This document shows, piece after piece, positions 55,834 to 63,625 of a stretch of 64,000 bases of DNA; within the stretch, counting starts at the first letter, position 1, and each line of letters begins with the position of its first letter. The stretch is taken from assembly GCF_017571475.1 (NCBI RefSeq), contig NZ_JAGETW010000001.1, positions 248,001 to 312,000 on the forward strand. The letters are read 5' to 3'. The position numbers and the translations under genes were made by a program. Origin of the DNA: Thiomicrorhabdus sp. 6S3-12. Its GTDB lineage: Bacteria > Pseudomonadota > Gammaproteobacteria > Thiomicrospirales > Thiomicrospiraceae. The notes under the pieces are model-generated. The model was not told the origin of the DNA and searched no databases. It worked only from the letters and a program-made list of their open reading frames with translations.

Positions 55834-57279
55834 GTGAACCGTTTTACCAACCACTATCTCGAACTGCCAAGTCATTTCTATCGCCACATCGATCCGGAAC
55901 CGCTTGTCGATGCGCGACTGGTGCATTACAACCAAACATTGGCGGAGCAGCTGAGAATCCGTCTGGAAAACAGTCAAGTCCTGCAGCTCACCGCCGGGCA
56001 AGCAATGGCACCCGGACTGGAACCGCTTGCGCAGAAATACACCGGGCATCAGTTCGGCTATTACAATCCGGATCTGGGCGATGGGCGAGGATTGCTGCTG
56101 GGACAGGCGATCGATTCCGAAAACCGTTCTTGGGATCTGCATCTGAAAGGGGCCGGAATCACTCCTTATTCGCGCCGTGGCGACGGTCGGGCCGTATTGC
56201 GCTCCGCTGTCCGCGAATATCTGATCGGGGAAGCGCTGCACCATCTGAATATTCCGACAACCCGCTGCCTGAGTCTCTGCCACAGTCCGGAGCCGGTGCG
56301 TCGCGAAAAAATCGAAGATCGGGCCAGCTACATCCGGGTTGCCAAAACCCATGTTCGTTTCGGACACTTCGAATGGCTGGCACAAAGAGGCGACCGCAGT
56401 GATTTTGAACAAATGGCTAACTATGTCGTTGAAGTCGTGTATCCGGAACTTATTGACGAGCCTCCCGCTAAACGCTACGCCGAACTTTTCCGCACCATCT
56501 GCATCCGAACGGCTGAACTGATTGCCAAATGGCAGGCCGCCGGATTCTGCCACGGCGTCATGAACAGCGACAATATGTCAGTCGCCGGAGAGACATTCGA
56601 CTTCGGACCTTACGCCTTTCTGGACGACTTCAAAATTCATCACATCTGCAACCACTCGGATACCGAAGGCCGTTATGCGTACAGCCAACAACCCAACATC
56701 GGCTTGTGGAACTGTCAGGTACTCGGCCAGGCTTTCAGCATGCTGCTTAGCAGCGAACAGATCGAACAGGGCCTGGATGCTTATGTCATTCACTACAATG
56801 AGGCTTATCTACATGCCATGGGAAGCAAATTCGGTCTGCCGAATCTGGCGGAAGGAGACAAATACTTTATCGCCGACAGCCTGATTTTAATGGACAAAAG
56901 CGACATCGACTTCCACCACTTCTTCCATCATCTAGGTAAGCTGGAGAGCGAGCAGGAACATCAGTGGCTTGATTTCGTCGGCGACAGCAAAGCCTGGCGC
57001 GAGTGGCGACAGACCTATTTAAGTCGAACCGAGCAGATAGACAGGGAGCAAAGACGGCAGCAAATTGCTGAACAGACGGCATCTTTTGTTTTACGCAATC
57101 ATATCGCCCAGGAAATTATCGAATCTTGTGAAGGAGGCGATTACGATCTTCTGTCTGCTGCGATGGCATGGCTGCAAACCCCCTTCTCCCCTCCTGCCGA
57201 TCTGCGCGAAAACTATGCGCATTTTCTGCAGGCTCCGAGAGAAGAGCAGAAAGGCATTGCCTTAAGCTGTTCATCCTAA
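55834..57279 (+). CDS. selO: Protein adenylyltransferase SelO (YdiU family)
   Basis: Pseudokinase-fold enzyme that transfers AMP to Ser/Thr/Tyr of target proteins, linked to redox control. The 481 residues start at a GTG (55834). Conserved: YTGHQFGYYNPDLGDGRG (70-86), LKGAGITPYSRRGDGRAVLR (104-123) with Lys105, and HGVMNSDNMSVAGETFDFGPY with Asp246 and Asp256, spaced as the catalytic pair of characterised SelO. The last three residues are CSS; in human SelO the same place is Sec-Ser-Ser, so a redox Cys replaces selenocysteine. Confidence 0.93.
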   Translation: MNRFTNHYLELPSHFYRHIDPEPLVDARLVHYNQTLAEQLRIRLENSQVLQLTAGQAMAPGLEPLAQKYTGHQFGYYNPDLGDGRGLLLGQAIDSENRSWDLHLKGAGITPYSRRGDGRAVLRSAVREYLIGEALHHLNIPTTRCLSLCHSPEPVRREKIEDRASYIRVAKTHVRFGHFEWLAQRGDRSDFEQMANYVVEVVYPELIDEPPAKRYAELFRTICIRTAELIAKWQAAGFCHGVMNSDNMSVAGETFDFGPYAFLDDFKIHHICNHSDTEGRYAYSQQPNIGLWNCQVLGQAFSMLLSSEQIEQGLDAYVIHYNEAYLHAMGSKFGLPNLAEGDKYFIADSLILMDKSDIDFHHFFHHLGKLESEQEHQWLDFVGDSKAWREWRQTYLSRTEQIDREQRRQQIAEQTASFVLRNHIAQEIIESCEGGDYDLLSAAMAWLQTPFSPPADLRENYAHFLQAPREEQKGIALSCSS

Positions 57280-57291
57280 ACACAAAAAATG

Positions 57292-57308
57292 GCAAGCTTT
57301 TCGCTTGC
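57292..57308 (+). terminator. Weak hairpin after selO
   Basis: GCAAGC and GCTTGC with loop TTTTC, 12 bp after the selO stop. No clean T-run follows, so termination here is uncertain. Confidence 0.3.
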
Positions 57309-57355
57309 TACTTCTAATTGAACTGCACGCAACTCGTTTAAAACCGGACGGTCTT

Positions 57356-57709
57356 ATGTTGAAGAATACCCACGATACAGAAAGGCGCTGCTCGCCACGA
57401 ATCGCCATTAACCTCCCCGTTTCACTGGCGTGCAATGAGCAACTGCTGAAATGCAAACTGATCGACATCTCAATGTGCGGCATCGGGCTTATCAGCAATA
57501 CGGAACTCCCTGTCTGTACCCCGGCACTCATTCACTTGAAACTGCCGAATGAAGACGGTTTTATCGACATGAAACTGCAAGCGAAGATCACTCGCTGTAC
57601 TAAAATCCGCGACCAGCATTTGATCGGTTTGCAATTCGTCGATCTGAGCGGCTTTCATGAATACGAGCTCAGCGCTTTTTTTAGTTACCACAGCCGCTTT
57701 AGTGCATAA
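57356..57709 (+). CDS. PilZ domain protein
   Basis: A 117-residue PilZ protein from the ATG at 57356, which follows GGACGG; starts further upstream run into the selO hairpin. RxxxR is RCSPR (11-15) and DxSxxG is DISMCG near 38, so c-di-GMP binding is expected. It is followed 47 bp later by a second PilZ-like gene and then a chemoreceptor, suggesting a surface or motility role. Confidence 0.83.
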   Translation: MLKNTHDTERRCSPRIAINLPVSLACNEQLLKCKLIDISMCGIGLISNTELPVCTPALIHLKLPNEDGFIDMKLQAKITRCTKIRDQHLIGLQFVDLSGFHEYELSAFFSYHSRFSA

Positions 57710-57756
57710 TAAGGGCTTACCAGTAGAATCTGGGTCTGATAGTTAAGGGATTGATT

Positions 57757-58110
57757 ATGGATTCAATCAGTGTCAAAACTGATCGTTCAGTTACCCTGAT
57801 CGGAAAAAACGGTCAGGCAAGCGGTATTTTGGCCGATCTCTCGACAGAAAGCGCTGGCGTCCAATCGCCGCGAGGTGCGCGCATCGGTACCGAACTGGAA
57901 CTGGTCTTTGAAATCCCGACCGCTGAATACTTCCGGACACTGCGAATCCTAGGCAAAGTAACCCACCGTCACAATAACGCCGACGGCTCCTATCTTAAAC
58001 TGCATTTTGACCGCATCACCCCAACCCAGCGGCAATATATTATGGAGTTTATCGAATACAAACAGCGCCTTGCCCTAATGGGAAAAAAGAGCCGCGTTCG
58101 CAGCTACTGA
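57757..58110 (+). CDS. PilZ-like domain protein lacking the c-di-GMP motif
   Basis: A 117-residue protein from the ATG at 57757 (site AAGGGA). The fold resembles PilZ (LIGKNGQASGILADLSTESAGV, then FEIPTAEYFRTLRILGKVTHR and KLHFDRITPTQRQYI). The N-terminal RxxxR is missing and the DxSxxG box is degenerate (DLSTESAG). It probably does not bind c-di-GMP and may act as a partner of the canonical PilZ protein just upstream. The assignment rests on pattern and neighbourhood. Confidence 0.65.
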   Translation: MDSISVKTDRSVTLIGKNGQASGILADLSTESAGVQSPRGARIGTELELVFEIPTAEYFRTLRILGKVTHRHNNADGSYLKLHFDRITPTQRQYIMEFIEYKQRLALMGKKSRVRSY

Positions 58111-58289
58111 GCGACGAATTTCCCCGCAGTATTTCCATTTCGCCTCGGCACCTCATCCCGAAATCTGTCAGCAAAACCGAAAATCAAATTGACGCCCCTC
58201 AATCTTTTCCCCCAAAGATTCCTAATACAAGCTTATCCATACAGTTTATAATGACTTTTACGTAAAAAGCATTAACCAAGGTAGCCCCC

Positions 58290-60974
58290 ATGCGCGACAA
58301 TGGACCTGTCACTCAAAAAGAGCACATTCTTCCGCCTGATACAAAAATCGTCTCCCATACCGATCTACAGGGCAATATCATTGCCGCCAACGAAGCCTTT
58401 ATCGATGCCAGCGGCTACAACTGGAAAGAACTGGTGGGACAGCCGCACAACATTCTGCGTCACCCGGACGTTCCGGCCGAAGTTTTCAAAGACTTCTGGC
58501 AAACCATTCAAGCCGGAAAACCTTGGTCTCAAATTGTTAAAAACCGTTGTAAAAACGGCGACCACTACTGGGTTTACGCCAATGCTACGCCGACATTCGA
58601 AAACGGCAAAATTACCGGTTATATGTCATTAAGAGTGCCTGCCAGCGATGAAGAAAAACGTCAGGCAACACATGCATATAAAGAGATTGCCGCCGGCCGA
58701 ATGCAGATTAAAAACGGCATTATTCTTGATGCGGAACATCGTTTAAACCCGCTTCGCCATATCAATACCGCATCACAGGTCATTTTCTTTGCCGTCATGT
58801 TATTGTTGAGCGCATCGGTTTCATCGATGATTCCCGCAATTCATGACTGGCTTCCGACATGGCTGTTTGAAGCCTTCGATTTCTTAATGGTTGCAGCAAT
58901 CATTTTCGTGATGTTTAAACACAATCAGAAACTGACCCTGATCGAAAATCTTCTGACCTCGATCTCCAGCGGTAAATTCGACAATAAAATCGATAGCTTC
59001 GGAAAAAACCATGTGCAGCATATATTGGGACGTATCCAGTCAATGCAGGTGAAACTCGGTTCGGATCTTGATCATGCCCGTGCAGCTCTGCTGAAATCGA
59101 CGCGAATCGAGCAGGCGCTGAAGTCGGCCAATACCAATATCATGGTTGCCGACCGCTTTCGCAATATCATTTTCATCAACGACTCGCTGATGAAAATGCT
59201 CAAAACCGCTGAAAAAGATCTACGCAAAACTCTGCCGAACTTCGATACCGAGAATCTGATGTATCAGAGTATCGACATTTTTCATGTCAATCCGCAGCAC
59301 CAGCAGAACATTCTGGACAACCTTAGCGGAACGCATCATGCGCGCTTCAACATCGGCAAAGTGATTATCGATCTAACCGTTGATCCGATCTACGACAATG
59401 ACGGTCAGCGAATCGGAACCATTGCCGAATGGAAAAACATGACCGATCAGCTGGAAATCGAGCGCGGCATCGAAAGTCTCATTAACGAGGCGGCTCTCGG
59501 TGAACTTGGACACCGTATCGATGTCTCCAAACTGAACGACTTTGAACGCGAACTTTCCGGCTCGGTGAATACACTGCTGGAGAAGTTCTCGGGAACCCTG
59601 AACAATGTCACCCAGGTATTGGCCAGAATGAGTCAGGGCGATCTGACCGATCGCATGGATGGCGCTTTTGCAGGCCAGTTGAACTCGATCAAACTGGCGA
59701 TCAACAATTCGCTAAACAACCTTGAACTGACGCTCGGCAACGTCAAAAGCGGTGCGGAAGAGATCGGCACCATGTCCAAAGAGGTCGCCACCGCCAGCGA
59801 AGATCTTTCCGAACGCACCCAGCAACAGGCCGCTTCTCTTGAACAGACCGCCGCCAGTATGGAAGAGATCACCTCTACGACCAAGCACACGGCGGAAAAC
59901 ATGCAGGCTGCAAACGAGATTTCGCATGAAACAGCACGCAATGCCCAAGAAGGCATTGCAGTAATGAAACAGACCATTGAAGCCATGCAGGGTATCAGCG
60001 AGCTGAGTCAGAAAATCGGCGAAATCACTTCTGTGATCGACAGCATCGCTTTCCAGACGAACCTTCTGGCCTTGAATGCCGCAGTCGAAGCTGCACGTGC
60101 CGGAGAGCACGGTCGTGGTTTCGCCGTGGTAGCCGGAGAGGTTCGCAGTCTGGCTCAGAAATCAGCGGAAGCCGCCAAGGACATTTCCAGCCTGATTAAC
60201 TCGGCCACAACACAGATTAAAGCCGGAACTGAACAGGTGGAAAACACCAATAGCGTTTTTGCCGACATGGTCGAAAAAATCAACAATCTGGAAACGCTGA
60301 TCTCGGAAGCATCGCAAACCTCTTTTGAGCAGGCGAAAGGAATTGAACAGGTCAACCAGGCGATGGCCCATCTGGATCAGACGACGCAACAGAACGCGGC
60401 GCTGGTGGAACAGCTTTCAGCCACGGCAAACAATATGAGTGAGCAGGCGGAAAATCAGGCAACCTTTATTTCGCGCTTCCAGCTACACCAGCAAAGCGGA
60501 ATCCGCTCGGCTTTAAGCGCCAAGTTTGCCGAAGCCAAAATGGCGCATAACACCTGGATTATCCGCATAGACAGCTATCTTGCCGGAATGCAGAGTGACA
60601 TTAATAAAGAGCAGGCTCGTCTGGATAACGTCTGTGCACTGGGCCAATGGATTTATTCAGACGGTCAGAACCTGCTGCATATGCAGGAAATGCAGAACTT
60701 GCAGGAGACACACCGTGAATTCCATGCCATGGTCGGACGCATTATGGATGCGAAAGAGATCGGTGATGAAGACACTGCACAACAGCTCAAAGAACAACTG
60801 ATGACGCTATCGACCGAGATCACTTCTCTTCTGGATGAACTCGACAAAAAAATTGCCGGCTCGGGCACAATCGCTTCCGTGCCTTCACAACCTTCGACAG
60901 CGGCAACAACGCCGAAGCGTCTAGCCTCGTCGCAACCCGCACCGAACAAAAGCGATGAATGGAGTGAGTTCTAA
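58290..60974 (+). CDS. Methyl-accepting chemotaxis protein with PAS, HAMP and C-terminal CZB domains
   Basis: An 894-residue receptor. An Aer-like cytoplasmic PAS is at about 15-120 ([29 protein letters not shown]). Two membrane segments follow (about 162-180 and 190-209) with only a short loop between, so sensing is intracellular. A second PAS lies near 275-395, then HAMP-like repeats and the signalling hairpin with [20 protein letters not shown] near 590-610. The CZB domain (about 745-830) keeps the zinc ligands: His in KMAHNTW, Cys in VCALGQW, His in THREFH. The C-terminal DEWSEF resembles the NWETF-type pentapeptide that recruits CheR/CheB. Likely an energy or redox taxis receptor with zinc/hypochlorite-type input. 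Confidence 0.92.
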   Translation: MRDNGPVTQKEHILPPDTKIVSHTDLQGNIIAANEAFIDASGYNWKELVGQPHNILRHPDVPAEVFKDFWQTIQAGKPWSQIVKNRCKNGDHYWVYANATPTFENGKITGYMSLRVPASDEEKRQATHAYKEIAAGRMQIKNGIILDAEHRLNPLRHINTASQVIFFAVMLLLSASVSSMIPAIHDWLPTWLFEAFDFLMVAAIIFVMFKHNQKLTLIENLLTSISSGKFDNKIDSFGKNHVQHILGRIQSMQVKLGSDLDHARAALLKSTRIEQALKSANTNIMVADRFRNIIFINDSLMKMLKTAEKDLRKTLPNFDTENLMYQSIDIFHVNPQHQQNILDNLSGTHHARFNIGKVIIDLTVDPIYDNDGQRIGTIAEWKNMTDQLEIERGIESLINEAALGELGHRIDVSKLNDFERELSGSVNTLLEKFSGTLNNVTQVLARMSQGDLTDRMDGAFAGQLNSIKLAINNSLNNLELTLGNVKSGAEEIGTMSKEVATASEDLSERTQQQAASLEQTAASMEEITSTTKHTAENMQAANEISHETARNAQEGIAVMKQTIEAMQGISELSQKIGEITSVIDSIAFQTNLLALNAAVEAARAGEHGRGFAVVAGEVRSLAQKSAEAAKDISSLINSATTQIKAGTEQVENTNSVFADMVEKINNLETLISEASQTSFEQAKGIEQVNQAMAHLDQTTQQNAALVEQLSATANNMSEQAENQATFISRFQLHQQSGIRSALSAKFAEAKMAHNTWIIRIDSYLAGMQSDINKEQARLDNVCALGQWIYSDGQNLLHMQEMQNLQETHREFHAMVGRIMDAKEIGDEDTAQQLKEQLMTLSTEITSLLDELDKKIAGSGTIASVPSQPSTAATTPKRLASSQPAPNKSDEWSEF

Positions 60975-60979
60975 CGCTC

Positions 60980-61018
60980 AGACATAAAAAAAGCACCTAA
61001 GGGTGTTTTTTTATGTCT
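60980..61018. terminator. Long bidirectional terminator after the chemoreceptor
   Basis: AGACATAAAAAAAGCACC and GGTGTTTTTTTATGTCT form a 17-bp stem with one bulged G. Convergent genes lie on both sides, and both strands have a T-run. Confidence 0.9.
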
Positions 61019-61039
61019 AAATTTATCCATCCGGAAGAA

Positions 61040-61624
61040 CTAACGGCAGACCCTCTGGTAAGGCTGCAAAACCGTTTTAAGCCCTTGCAGAGAAAACCGA
61101 TAGCTCTTTTTTCCGGTATGTCTATGCTCGACCGTCAGCTGAATCGTTTTTCCCTGCTCCAACTCATCCAGCAATCGATGATAAGCTTGCTTCATCAGAT
61201 CCATTCGTTTCTGCACCTTCGTCGTATCAACCTCGAAGCGCAATCTATTAACAAAACGATCCGCCGTTAAATCGGCTTTAAGAATTGCCTGGAGAGGAAC
61301 TTCCCCCGGTTTGCCGTCGATCTGATAGGACGCATCCATCAATCGTGGAAACTCACTGATGATCTCATCTTCGAAAAGCAAAATCTGCATGGATGGAAAA
61401 GGCGACATGGCCGAACAAGTCACCCCGAAAAACACATCGTTATCGGACTGTTTGGTAAACGCCTCCAAATCCAGAACATCGCCCTGAATATCCGGATAAA
61501 GCGTCAAATGGTAATCACCCAGTTGCTTACTGACACTTTCCTGCGCTACGGTATCGGAAATTACAACAAGCCCCAAAAACAAGCTGAAGACTGTTTTTAC
61601 GACCGCGAATCGACTCACTTTCAT
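61040..61624 (-). CDS. Exported protein of unknown function
   Basis: From the ATG at 61624, which follows GAGGTG, the protein has 194 residues with a signal peptide (MKVSRFAVVKTVFSLFLGLVVISDTVAQ). The mature part is a mixed alpha/beta domain with a single early Cys (FFGVTCSAMSPFP) and a helix near 135-160 (KVQKRMDLMKQAYHRLLDEL). I do not recognise the family. It is the last of three minus-strand genes for small envelope proteins; a terminator upstream separates it from the Sel1 gene. Confidence 0.7.
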   Translation of the reverse strand: MKVSRFAVVKTVFSLFLGLVVISDTVAQESVSKQLGDYHLTLYPDIQGDVLDLEAFTKQSDNDVFFGVTCSAMSPFPSMQILLFEDEIISEFPRLMDASYQIDGKPGEVPLQAILKADLTADRFVNRLRFEVDTTKVQKRMDLMKQAYHRLLDELEQGKTIQLTVEHRHTGKKSYRFSLQGLKTVLQPYQRVCR

Positions 61625-61716
61625 ATCTTTATGCACCTCTTTTGGCGGTGCATCATAACTGAAAAAAGGCCATAAAACACAATTAACCGTCATAGGTAGA
61701 GGCATTTCCATTGCAA

Positions 61717-61760
61717 TAAAAAAACCGGCATAGTCGCAAAAGACTATACCGGTTTTCTTT
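61717..61760 (-). terminator. Terminator after the Sel1-repeat gene
   Basis: AAAACCGGCATAGTC and GACTATACCGGTTTT, one mismatch, loop of six bases. On the minus strand seven T follow. Confidence 0.85.
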
Positions 61761-61813
61761 AAGCATGCGGTATTTAGAGCAGAAACGTCTAAACAGGAAA
61801 CCGCGACTAAACT

Positions 61814-62335
61814 TTATTTCTTTTTAACCAGACGGGCATAACTGTCACAGCCTTTCTGGTTTTGATTACCGCAAGACAGGCCATACCATTTTTTCGCTTC
61901 ATGGCTGTCTTTACGGGCGCCCTTACCGTTTTCGATCAGGAGCCCTAACTTGTATTGCGCATCCGGATTACCCTGCAACGCCGATTTTTTCAGCCAGTTA
62001 ATCGCCGTAAAAAAGTCCTGTTGGACACCTTCACCTTCAAGGTACATCAGTCCCACATACAATTGAGCACGCGGATACCCCTGATCAGCTGCTTTCTGAA
62101 ACCAGTTCAACGCCCTTTGCTGATCGACTTTAAGGCCGCGGTTTTCAAGATACATGGTCCCCAAGGCAACCTGAGAATAGACATCCCCCTGATTTGCCGA
62201 ATCCTCAAACTGCGTCGCGGCTTCCTGATAGTTGCCAGCCATATAGGCATCAAACCCTTTATCAAAATCGGCATAAACCAATGAAGACACCAGCATTGAA
62301 CAAAATAGCCAGGTAAATTTCAAAGGAGCTTTCAT
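61814..62335 (-). CDS. Periplasmic Sel1-like repeat protein
   Basis: A 173-residue exported protein from the ATG at 62335 (AGGGTG seven bases upstream; a GTG three codons earlier is less likely). The signal peptide ends near LVYA. A TPR-like helix pair is followed by three Sel1 repeats: ALGTMYLENRGLKVDQQRALNWFQKAADQG, the LYVGLMYLEGEGV repeat and the YKLGLLIENGKGA repeat. The C-terminus has two cysteines that may pair (LSCGNQNQKGCDS). Sel1 proteins act as protein-protein adaptors; partner unknown. Confidence 0.85.
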   Translation of the reverse strand: MKAPLKFTWLFCSMLVSSLVYADFDKGFDAYMAGNYQEAATQFEDSANQGDVYSQVALGTMYLENRGLKVDQQRALNWFQKAADQGYPRAQLYVGLMYLEGEGVQQDFFTAINWLKKSALQGNPDAQYKLGLLIENGKGARKDSHEAKKWYGLSCGNQNQKGCDSYARLVKKK

Positions 62336-62355
62336 TCTTTTCACCCTATGCAGTT

Positions 62356-63090
62356 TTAAACCGCAGAATAATTAATGACACGTGTCAGTCTGCGCTGAGC
62401 GATCAAAGCTTTATGCTCCTCGGAGCACTCAGGCATCTTTCCATTAAAACTTTTAAAACCGCCCTGCTTAATCTCGGCAATTTTCTGCTTTTGCAGCGCG
62501 CTCACTTTCAAAGAGGTCGCTTTTTTCGACAACTTGGCCGAAGCCCCAGCAATCTTGTCAGCGGTCTGCGCCGACATTTTTACAATCTGCTTTTTCGCCG
62601 CCCGGATATAACTTGCGACCCTTTGCAAGAATTCAAAATACTCCAGCGGTTCAAACTCGTGACAAACGACGCACTCATCCAATAAACCGGCATGATTTCG
62701 ATAATGTGGTCGTAGCTTTCTAGAAAGTAGCAGTTTCTGTTCCAAAGCATCCTTAAGAACATAGGGTTCTTTACGGCATCGTTCGACCGCGCGGAAATGC
62801 TCGAGCAAAACGAAAGCCGATACGACGACGAAAAGCAGTAGTTCGACAAGCAGAATTAATCCGTTGTTCCATCCGAAGGCGAGACTGATCAGTACCGAAA
62901 ATAAATAGAGCATGACCAGCGCCCCGGCAATTCCCCACACAAACCAGCTAGTGGCGCGCACAGAACCCTGAAGATAATAGGCCTCGGTGAAGAATTCTTT
63001 TCGCAAACCCGACAGAGCCGCCACGGCATCCCGAGTCTGTTCAAGACTCGCAACCACGTTTTCTAGAATTTGTTCATGACTTCTTTTCAT
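62356..63090 (-). CDS. Membrane protein of unknown function with basic C-terminal tail
   Basis: From the ATG at 63090, after GAGGAAG, the protein has 244 residues. Two adjacent membrane segments (about 48-70 and 75-97) form a hairpin; both ends should be cytoplasmic. After a Cys pair (DECVVCHEFEPLEYF near 138-145) comes a Lys/Ala-rich helical tail (about 165-215) that could bind nucleic acid or phospholipid. I recognise no family. It is 20 bp upstream of the Sel1 gene and divergent from the lapG leader. Confidence 0.65.
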   Translation of the reverse strand: MKRSHEQILENVVASLEQTRDAVAALSGLRKEFFTEAYYLQGSVRATSWFVWGIAGALVMLYLFSVLISLAFGWNNGLILLVELLLFVVVSAFVLLEHFRAVERCRKEPYVLKDALEQKLLLSRKLRPHYRNHAGLLDECVVCHEFEPLEYFEFLQRVASYIRAAKKQIVKMSAQTADKIAGASAKLSKKATSLKVSALQKQKIAEIKQGGFKSFNGKMPECSEEHKALIAQRRLTRVINYSAV

Positions 63091-63233
63091 CCTTGGCTTC
63101 CTCGCTAAGGCTAAATATCTGTCTCCGGACGACGACAGAAAAAAGCTCATATATCAAACACTTGCAAAACCAGCCCATCGAATCTCGCCCTGTTACACAA
63201 GGTTTAATTTATGAACCGAATAAGAAAAAGTTA

Positions 63234-63262
63234 TTGACATCATATAAAAACCCCAATATAAA
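63234..63262 (+). promoter_or_regulatory. Consensus sigma-70 promoter upstream of lapG leader
   Basis: TTGACA at 63234-63239, a 17-base spacer, TATAAA at 63257-63262. The expected start of transcription is near 63269, about 357 bases before the lapG ATG. Confidence 0.8.
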
Positions 63263-63294
63263 GTAAACATTGTTTACAATAAATAATGTTTACA
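63262..63294. promoter_or_regulatory. GTTTAC half-site cluster over the transcription start
   Basis: GTAAACATTGTTTAC (63263-63277) is a 6+6 palindrome that directly follows the -10 box; a third half-site, TGTTTACA, recurs at 63287-63294, 16 bp from the same octamer at 63271-63278. Placement over +1 suggests repression. The regulator is unknown. Confidence 0.6.
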
Positions 63295-63299
63295 TAGTA

Positions 63300-63540
63300 T
63301 AAAATTTCTAACATGACCGCATAAAGTCATGAAAAACAAAAGAAAAATTTGGCAAATTTATTCGTAAAAGTTCGTACAAAAAGGATGCCAAATTTGAACC
63401 AGTAATAACGGCAGGCGATTGAAGCCTACCAATGAATCTGCAGGACGACAGCTCAAAATCCCAAAACGGGGTTTCCAAAAAAGGCTAACGGACAGGCCGC
63501 TGAAAAAACTAAAGCCATCCGGATCAATTCCGGCTTTTTT
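63300..63540 (+). promoter_or_regulatory. Candidate structured 5' leader RNA of lapG
   Basis: Paired elements in order: CATGAC/GTCATG (63312-63331); a 9-bp perfect long stem AAATTTGGC (63345-63353) with GCCAAATTT (63387-63395); GCAG/CTGC (63411-63441) enclosing AGGC/GCCT; AAATCCC/GGGGTTT (63456-63474); and a terminator at 63511-63540. This layout, a structured domain followed by a terminator well ahead of a gene, is that of a riboswitch or attenuator. I compared it by eye with the c-di-GMP-I, c-di-GMP-II, guanidine, TPP and cobalamin consensus cores and found no match. Confidence 0.45.
63511..63540 (+). terminator. Terminator hairpin in the lapG leader
   Basis: AAAGCC (63511-63516) pairs with GGCTTT (63532-63537), with an inner GGA/TCC pair, and six T end at 63540. 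It lies 85 bases upstream of the lapG ATG. Upstream GGCT at 63483-63486 could compete for the same AGCC. Confidence 0.65.
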
Positions 63541-63625
63541 AACCTTTTAGACAAGAACTCAGGACAAAAGAGTTCGCCGCTTTATCTCAGGAAATCGATA
63601 AAGCTTTGCAACTACAGGGACAGCA

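Larger units (their letters stand above)
63091..63625. other. Divergent intergenic region with lapG promoter and structured leader
   Basis: A 535-bp gap without a gene on either strand that I can support. Its right two-thirds carry a consensus promoter, palindromic half-sites, at least four RNA-scale hairpins and a terminator, each listed separately. The left part holds the start of the leftward membrane-protein gene. Confidence 0.6.

Noticed and set aside
63400-63510. c-di-GMP-I (GEMM) riboswitch in the lapG leader
   Set aside because: The segment CAGGACGACAGCTC loosely recalls the GEMM core, but the GGCAAACC and GACGCAAAGCC strings are not present. Left as an unassigned leader.
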